Assembly: GCA_028287545.1 (NCBI GenBank) | Contig: JAQBPL010000367.1 | Location: 1-13,412 of the forward strand | DNA from: Vulcanimicrobiota bacterium | GTDB lineage: Bacteria; Eremiobacterota; Eremiobacteria; Baltobacterales; Baltobacteraceae | Direction of reading: 5' to 3' | DNA length: 13,412 bases | In this document: piece after piece, positions 9,235-13,412 of the stretch | How the letters are laid out: each line of letters starts with the position of its first letter | Position numbering within the stretch: position 1 is the stretch's first letter | Program-made: the position numbers and the translations under genes | Notes under the pieces: model-generated | What the model was told of the DNA's origin: nothing | Databases searched by the model: none | Seen by the model: the letters and a program-made list of their open reading frames with translations, nothing else

Positions 9235-10802
9235 TGGGTTTTTGCTCCGATCGACGTGAGGCGCCATAAAACGGCAACCCCGGGCATAGAGATCGCGAAG
9301 AACAACGCAAGGACGAAAAATGTCTGTTCGAAGCTCAGGGCCAGCGCGGCACGCGCAACGAACCACTGGAATGTCGGGACCGTCGACGTTGCCGCATCGG
9401 ACGCCGACCATCCGTGTGCGATCAGCCAGTCCCGTATGGGCGCGAGGCGCAGTTCCGGCGTGAGGGACCCGGGCCTCACGTGCCGCGAAAACTCCGACAT
9501 AGCCGTCATCTGTATCTGCGCCAGCATCGCACTCAATCCGGCATATCCGAAACCCATCCCCAACTGCCGAGCGACGCCGGAAATGCCGGTCGCCCCATCC
9601 AAGTCGCGTTTCTCGAGTTGCGCATTGATCAGAACGTTGAGCGGGATATAGAACAACCCGGATCCGATGCCCTGAACGAAACGCGGCCATACGATCTGCT
9701 CGAAGCCGACGTCCTTGCCGAGCATCGCAAGCCAAAACGTTCCGGCACCGACGAGGCCGAGCGCGATGATGGTCAGAAGCGCTGGCGGAATGCGCCCGGC
9801 GAGCGCTGTTCCACCGAACTGGATCGCTGCGATGGAACCGAACGCGGTAGGAAGCATGCCCAGACCGGCGAGAGCGCTGTCAAAACCGAGTACCTGCTGA
9901 AAATACAGCGGCACGATAAACGCTGTCCCGGTCGTGCTCACCCCCGTGATGACGGATAGCGCAATACCCACCGAGAAGGTCGGGATGCGCAGTGGGCGCA
10001 GATCCACCAGCGGCTTCGTCATATGGAGCTGGCGCACGACGAACGCGATAACGAGCGCCACGCCGGAAAAGAGCGCGGTCGAGATCGTCGTCGAGGAAAA
10101 CCAGTCCTGACGCGGACCTTCCTGAAGCACGTACAGAAGGCAAGCGAAGCCGGACGACATGAGACCCAGCGACGTCCAGTCGAACGGACGGCGTTCGCCG
10201 CGAACGCTCTGTTCCGGAAGGAAGAGCATCCCCAGCGCAAACGCCGCACCCCCGAGCGGCAAGTTGATCAAAAACGCGAGCTGCCACGACGCATTCGCAA
10301 AAATCCATCCGCCGAGCGCCGGCCCGAGAATCGGCCCGACCATGATTCCCAGCCCCCAATACTTGAACGCCTTCGCGTGCATGTCTTTCGGATAGACATC
10401 CACGAGCGCCGCGGCCGACATCGTTTGCATGATGCCCGCGCCGAATCCCTGAAGCAGACGCGCCAGCACGAGTTCCGTGAGCGACGACGACATCGCACAC
10501 AAGAGCGAAGCCGCCGTGAAAACCGCGATCGACGCCAGGAACGAGCGTTTGCGGCCGAGGTTCGCCGTCAACCAGCCGGCCAGCGTCATGGCGACCAGCA
10601 TCGCGAGCATATACGCCGTGTTGATCGCCGTGATCTCATCGACCGAGACCCCGAGCGAGCCGGCCAGCACGTCAAAACCGACGTTGGTGATGCCCGAGTC
10701 CATAACGGCCATCAGTACGGGGACGATGGTCGTCACGGTGACAATCGCCAAATAGGCGCGCGACGGCCGTGCAGACGCTGCCGGTATCATCTCGGCCAAC
10801 AT
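9231..10802 (-). CDS. MFS multidrug exporter, DHA2 (EmrB/QacA) family, 14 membrane segments
   Basis: A 523-residue proton-driven drug/H+ antiporter of the inner membrane. Membrane segment 1 carries the DHA2 motif with a membrane-embedded acid (MAVMDSGITNVGFDVL, D35). Motif A is GWLTANLGRKRSF (76-88), motif B lies in LVLARLLQGFGAGIMQ (Arg 115), and the antiporter motif C is GIMVGPILGPALGGW (152-166). Length and hydrophobic pattern fit 14 segments. The usual acidic residue in motif A is replaced (TAN for sDr), as in several DHA2 members. The start is ATG 10802; ATG 10790 is an alternative, and neither has a clear Shine-Dalgarno. The gene order is exporter first, adaptor second, the reverse of emrAB. 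It starts 114 bases after the HD-GYP stop on the same strand, and no regulator gene is adjacent. Substrate unknown. Confidence 0.93.
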   Translation of the reverse strand: MLAEMIPAASARPSRAYLAIVTVTTIVPVLMAVMDSGITNVGFDVLAGSLGVSVDEITAINTAYMLAMLVAMTLAGWLTANLGRKRSFLASIAVFTAASLLCAMSSSLTELVLARLLQGFGAGIMQTMSAAALVDVYPKDMHAKAFKYWGLGIMVGPILGPALGGWIFANASWQLAFLINLPLGGAAFALGMLFLPEQSVRGERRPFDWTSLGLMSSGFACLLYVLQEGPRQDWFSSTTISTALFSGVALVIAFVVRQLHMTKPLVDLRPLRIPTFSVGIALSVITGVSTTGTAFIVPLYFQQVLGFDSALAGLGMLPTAFGSIAAIQFGGTALAGRIPPALLTIIALGLVGAGTFWLAMLGKDVGFEQIVWPRFVQGIGSGLFYIPLNVLINAQLEKRDLDGATGISGVARQLGMGFGYAGLSAMLAQIQMTAMSEFSRHVRPGSLTPELRLAPIRDWLIAHGWSASDAATSTVPTFQWFVARAALALSFEQTFFVLALFFAISMPGVAVLWRLTSIGAKTQ

Positions 10803-10893
10803 CCGGCGACCGATATACAGTTCACGGCGCCTCGACTATCGGCCGCTCGAACGGCGAACACCTTCCACAGACGTCGCGCAGTCAACCCCGCGT

Positions 10894-10912
10894 GCCGGAC
10901 CCCCGTCCCGGC
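10894..10912 (-). terminator. GC-rich stem-loop just after the HD-GYP gene
   Basis: GCCGGGAC and GTCCGGC on the minus strand form a seven-pair stem with one bulged G and a GGGG loop, five bases after the HD-GYP stop. No T run follows, so it is at best a weak or factor-dependent terminator. The rest of the 114-base gap before the exporter start holds nothing else I can support. Confidence 0.3.
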
Positions 10913-10916
10913 GGAA

Positions 10917-11975
10917 CTAGATTGCCTGAGCGTCGTCGATGCGTTGGTCGGGCAGGCAGTCCGCGTAGAACGACGGCGAGAGCGCGGAGAGGTTCGCGTC
11001 GGCGGACCGATTCCTGTCTTCGGCAGCTAGAGCGATCATCACGTCGACGACGGCGGCGTCCCACTGCGTGCCGCGCCCTTCGCTCAGCACGGCGATTGCT
11101 TCCCCGTAGGAGAATGCCTCGCGGTACGGCCGGTCGCTGACCATCGCGTGGAACGAATCGGCGACCGAGACGACGCGCGCTTCGAGCGAGATCTCGTCGC
11201 CGCGCAAGCCGTACGGGTAGCCGCGGCCGTCGAAGCGTTCGTGGTGCGCGGCGACGATCGGCGCATACTGCGCGAGCGTGGGAATCTGGGAGAGGATCTC
11301 GGCGCCCGACTCGGCGTGGCGCTTCATGATCTCCCATTCGTCGTTCTCGAGGGCGCCGTTCTTGAAGAGGATGGCGTCCGGGACGCGGATCTTGCCGATG
11401 TCGTGCAGGATGCCGGCGCGCACGATGCGCTCGGTCGTCGCCGGCGTCAGGCCGACGCGGACCGCGATGCGGCGGCCCCATTCGCCGGTGGCCTGCGAGT
11501 GGCTGCACGTGGCGTCGTCGCGCGCTTTGAGCATCGCGAGCAAACTTTGGATGGCTTCCTGACCGGACGAGTCGCGGCCCTCGATGGCGGCGGATTCGTC
11601 GGACGGCATGGTCCGGGAGCGGGCTTTGACGATCTCGAGGAACACGACGATCGTGCCCAGGTCACCGTGAAAAGCGTGCGCCAGTTCCTCGGCGATCTCG
11701 CACGCGGTGTCGATCATCGCCAGGACCACCGGAAGCGCGTGCGCGTGGCGCACCATCCGCGACCAGTGGACGATCGGGTCGGGCGAGCCTTCGCCGACCG
11801 ACTTCGCAAGCGTGTGCACGAGCGTGCGCACGATGAGCGGAGAGACGACGAACTCGTAACGGCGGTGCAGGCGCATGACGATATCGTTCGCAACCTCGAC
11901 GCGTTGTTCGTCGAGAGTTTCAGCGAGTTGAGCGCGCGTCGAGTGCGACGCGTCGTGTGCGATGTCGTCGATCAT
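10917..11975 (-). CDS. HD-GYP domain cyclic-di-GMP phosphodiesterase with helical N-terminal sensor region
   Basis: Hydrolyses cyclic-di-GMP, so it would favour motility or dispersal over biofilm growth. Of its 352 residues, about 140-330 form the HD-GYP domain. All key residues are visible: H159-S160 after DDAT, H191-D192 with K195 (LHDIGKI), H220 (KRHAESGAEIL), H244-H245 with HHERFDGRGYPYGLRGD (GYP 252-254), and D273 in VADSFHAMVSDRPYR. Activity is therefore likely. Residues 1-140 are predicted to be helical, without membrane segments or a receiver, PAS or GAF domain that I can recognise. They could be a globin-like or other helical sensor. The start is ATG 11975, 20 bases after the stop of the helical protein gene, without a strong Shine-Dalgarno, so it is likely translated from the same mRNA. 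Confidence 0.93.
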   Translation of the reverse strand: MIDDIAHDASHSTRAQLAETLDEQRVEVANDIVMRLHRRYEFVVSPLIVRTLVHTLAKSVGEGSPDPIVHWSRMVRHAHALPVVLAMIDTACEIAEELAHAFHGDLGTIVVFLEIVKARSRTMPSDESAAIEGRDSSGQEAIQSLLAMLKARDDATCSHSQATGEWGRRIAVRVGLTPATTERIVRAGILHDIGKIRVPDAILFKNGALENDEWEIMKRHAESGAEILSQIPTLAQYAPIVAAHHERFDGRGYPYGLRGDEISLEARVVSVADSFHAMVSDRPYREAFSYGEAIAVLSEGRGTQWDAAVVDVMIALAAEDRNRSADANLSALSPSFYADCLPDQRIDDAQAI

Positions 11976-11995
11976 GTCTGCAGCCGGTGTTTCAG

Positions 11996-12364
11996 TTATC
12001 CGGCGTATACGGTGCGCAGCGTGTCACGACGACCCGCATGTGCGCCGGCCAGCACTTCGCGTTCCATCTGCGCCACTTGGCGAATGACGTCGTGGAGCTT
12101 ACCGTGCGGAAGGTCGTCGAGTTCGTCTACGACGGATTGACCGGCGGCGGCGAACACATCGTCGACATCGTCGCACCATTCCGAAATTTTGGCGGCGAAG
12201 TCGCGCAAAGGCCGCAGATCGGCGCTGTTGAGCGCGGTCCGCATCATTTTCGTCGCCGAGCGAACGAGATTCATGTTGTCGGTATTCGGGGCCATCGACG
12301 TGCACGTCTCGACGAAGAGTTGCATCTTGTCGATCGACCGGCTATCCGCTGCGAGTTGATACAT
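11996..12364 (-). CDS. Unrecognised small helical protein upstream of the HD-GYP gene
   Basis: About 122 residues if it starts at ATG 12364 (MYQLAADSRSIDKMQLF). I do not recognise a family. It reads as almost all helix, acidic and amphipathic, rich in Asp, Met and Ala (NLVRSATKMMRTALNSADL, then FAAKISEWCDDVDDVFAAAG), with no membrane segment, so it is probably a cytosolic helical bundle. No Shine-Dalgarno precedes 12364. The mini-ORF with a strong site stops 15 bases before this ATG, so translation may be coupled. Alternatively, one -1 shift would join the two into a protein of about 149 residues. Later starts at the Met of DKMQLF or of DNMNLV are possible. Its place directly before the HD-GYP gene suggests a partner, sensor or antagonist of that enzyme; this is inference. 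Confidence 0.6.
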   Translation of the reverse strand: MYQLAADSRSIDKMQLFVETCTSMAPNTDNMNLVRSATKMMRTALNSADLRPLRDFAAKISEWCDDVDDVFAAAGQSVVDELDDLPHGKLHDVIRQVAQMEREVLAGAHAGRRDTLRTVYAG

Positions 12365-12378
12365 GGCGCGGCGCGGAC

Positions 12379-12444
12379 TCAGCAGCAGACAGGCGGGTTG
12401 GTCGGGGCGACGGCGGAATGGGCGACGGCGAAAACGGCAGTCAT
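12379..12444 (-). CDS. 21-codon mini-ORF (leader peptide or shifted N-terminus)
   Basis: ATG 12444 has GGAG six bases upstream, the best ribosome binding site in this operon. The peptide starts MTAVFAVAHS, is Ala/Val/Pro-rich and ends in Val-Cys-Cys before a TGA at 12381-12379. Third codon positions are mostly G/C, more so than in the overlapping frame. It may be a leader peptide coupled to the next gene, or the true N-terminus of that gene split by a one-base frameshift or sequence error. Confidence 0.42.
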   Translation of the reverse strand: MTAVFAVAHSAVAPTNPPVCC

Positions 12445-12481
12445 GAATCACTCCGAAAGGGGGCTCGGTGGAAGTGCGCCG

Positions 12482-12490
12482 AGCATAGCA
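12482..12490 (-). promoter_or_regulatory. Extended -10 promoter of the mini-ORF / helical protein / HD-GYP operon
   Basis: On the minus strand TGC followed by TATGCT (TATGCT at 12487-12482) fits an extended -10 box. No -35 match is present at the usual distance (ACGCCG). The start point would be near 12475, about 30 bases before the mini-ORF ATG. Absence of a -35 box with an inverted repeat in its place points to activator dependence. Confidence 0.5.
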
Positions 12491-12506
12491 CACCCCTCCG
12501 GGGGCG

Positions 12507-12532
12507 GCGTATGAGGCGTACACCCCATACGC
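12507..12532. promoter_or_regulatory. Inverted repeat over the -35 region, candidate regulator binding site
   Basis: GCGTATG (12507-12513) and CATACGC (12526-12532) are perfect seven-base inverted arms around a 12-base spacer. The centre is about 44 bases upstream of the inferred start point, a usual place for a class II activator. The neighbouring LuxR-type regulator is the obvious candidate ligand. An RNA hairpin is the alternative. Confidence 0.45.
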
Positions 12533-12535
12533 GAC

Positions 12536-12562
12536 GCGAACCCTTGCCGCGCAAGGGTTCGC
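12536..12562 (-). terminator. Perfect 12-bp hairpin after the LuxR-type gene
   Basis: GCGAACCCTTGC (12536-12547), loop of three, then GCAAGGGTTCGC (12551-12562), an exact inverted repeat 15 bases after the regulator's stop. There is no T run on either strand. It is probably the 3' end structure of the regulator mRNA, but a protein binding site is not excluded. Confidence 0.5.
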
Positions 12563-12577
12563 CCTTCAAGAAACTTC

Positions 12578-13402
12578 TCAGGCGTAGATGCCGAGATCGC
12601 GAGCGCGCCGCACCGCTTCGGCACGGTTCCCGACTTCGAGCTTCGAGTAAATGCTGCCGACTTGTTTCTCGACGGTCTTTTTCGACTTTCCAAGCGAAGA
12701 AGCGATGGTTGCGAGGGTCAGGCCCTCTGGTAGGGCTTTCAAGATCTCGAGCTCGGCATCGGTCAGTCCGTACCGCGGACGTACCAAGCTGGCCGACGCA
12801 CACGCCTGATTGATGAATCGCGCGTAGCCTCTCATCAAGGCGGGGGTCCGCTCCTCGTCCATGCCGTGGGGGGATATCAGCGACGCGAAGCGCTGCTCGG
12901 GATCGACCGTTCGGGAGAGTGCGCGCCGCCCGCGCGTCGTGTCCCCGACAATGATGCAGACCGCCGCGGCCAGAATGCGCGCGATCCGCCGCCGGCGCGC
13001 ATCGAACAGAGGCTCGTTGCCGGATCGCTCGCTCGTTTGACTGATCGCACGCCGGGCGAAACTGCGGGCGAGATCGAGCTGCCACGTCGTAAGGGCGACA
13101 ACGGCCAAGAGCGCGTCACAGAGCGAGCGCTCCGGGAGCGAGAGCTGGTCGGATTGCCGCAGCGACGTGAGCGACGCGCGCGCGACCTCGAAGTGACCGG
13201 CCCAGCCAGAAGACAACACTTCGGAGATGACGTAGTTGAAGCGCGTGAGATAATATTGCTCGTTGAGCGGATTGGCGAACAGGCGCCCCCGAATCGAGCC
13301 GAACCGGCGCGAGTCGCCGGCCTCCGCGGCGGTCTCGAGCTGCGAGAGCAGCCCGAGATTCTCGAGCGAAGCGTCGCCCGCCAGGTGGGCGCTCATCGTC
13401 AT
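12578..13402 (-). CDS. LuxR-type HTH transcriptional regulator with helical-repeat N-terminal region (possibly 5' truncated)
   Basis: A DNA-binding regulator. The C-terminal LuxR/GerE helix-turn-helix spans about residues 211-271 when counted from ATG 13402. It includes YGLTDAELEILKALPEG, then TLATIASSLGKSKKTVEKQV with the recognition helix, and IYSKLEVGNRAEAV. Residues 1-200 are helical and resemble TPR-like repeats seen in the middle of large MalT/LuxR regulators. There is no receiver or autoinducer-binding domain that I can see. ATG 13402 and ATG 13396 are possible starts, but no ribosome binding site shows in the ten bases left, and the frame stays open to the window edge, so the protein may be longer (for example with an N-terminal ATPase). 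The gene reads towards the mini-ORF / HD-GYP operon, with a hairpin and promoter between. Confidence 0.85.
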   Translation of the reverse strand: MTMSAHLAGDASLENLGLLSQLETAAEAGDSRRFGSIRGRLFANPLNEQYYLTRFNYVISEVLSSGWAGHFEVARASLTSLRQSDQLSLPERSLCDALLAVVALTTWQLDLARSFARRAISQTSERSGNEPLFDARRRRIARILAAAVCIIVGDTTRGRRALSRTVDPEQRFASLISPHGMDEERTPALMRGYARFINQACASASLVRPRYGLTDAELEILKALPEGLTLATIASSLGKSKKTVEKQVGSIYSKLEVGNRAEAVRRARDLGIYA

Positions 13403-13412
13403 GCGCCGGGCG

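Noticed and set aside
9235..9735. Upstream extension of the membrane fusion protein frame
   Set aside because: It runs antisense-free inside the exporter gene in another frame, is Arg/Cys-rich, and the GTGA junction at 9234 is the natural start.
10803..10850. Weak palindrome GATATAC ... GACTATC before the exporter gene
   Set aside because: Only about five of seven arm positions match and the rest does not pair; not enough for an operator.
12365..12523. Upstream extension of the helical protein frame to 12523
   Set aside because: It passes through the promoter and leader, is Arg/Pro-rich, and has poorer codon-position bias than the mini-ORF frame.

Overview
The window is a compact, high-GC stretch (about two thirds G+C by eye) of a bacterial chromosome. 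It carries ten protein genes that I recognise or can place in a family, plus three small or unrecognised ones. A tripartite-type EmrA/EmrB efflux pair suggests a diderm envelope. A CIRCE-like heat-shock operator, a LuxR-HTH regulator with a helical N-terminal region and at least one probable leaderless transcript would fit a little-studied soil phylum such as Eremiobacterota or a relative. That placement is inference only, because no 16S or other marker is present. I see no insertion sequence, integrase, tRNA, rRNA or CRISPR array, and no gene-free stretch over 300 bases.

Left part (1-2545). The N-terminal end of a thymidine/pyrimidine-nucleoside phosphorylase leaves the window on the minus strand. 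Divergent from it is a GT-C type membrane glycosyltransferase with an unusual C-terminal Pro/Thr/Ala-rich linker and beta-rich domain. It meets a small heat-shock protein gene (hsp20) tail to tail, with overlapping stop codons. The hsp20 promoter is near consensus, and its -35 box lies inside the spacer of a CIRCE-like operator.

Middle (2546-7845). A full-length transcription-repair coupling factor (mfd) is followed by a DUF4126 membrane protein, a convergent sulfotransferase-family gene, and a 71-residue Cys/His-rich protein whose promoter appears to give a leaderless mRNA.

Right part (7855-13412, all minus strand). Read in the direction of transcription, it starts with a LuxR-HTH regulator that may begin beyond the window. 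Next comes a 130-base intergenic region packed with inverted repeats and an extended -10 promoter. Then follow a 21-codon mini-ORF with a good ribosome-binding site, an unrecognised helical protein and an HD-GYP cyclic-di-GMP phosphodiesterase with its full set of catalytic residues. The series ends with a DHA2-family MFS drug exporter translationally coupled (GTGA overlap) to an EmrA/HlyD-type membrane fusion protein. The LuxR / palindrome / mini-ORF / helical protein / HD-GYP block is the best candidate for an undescribed signalling module, and the fused glycosyltransferase with an internal start is the second.
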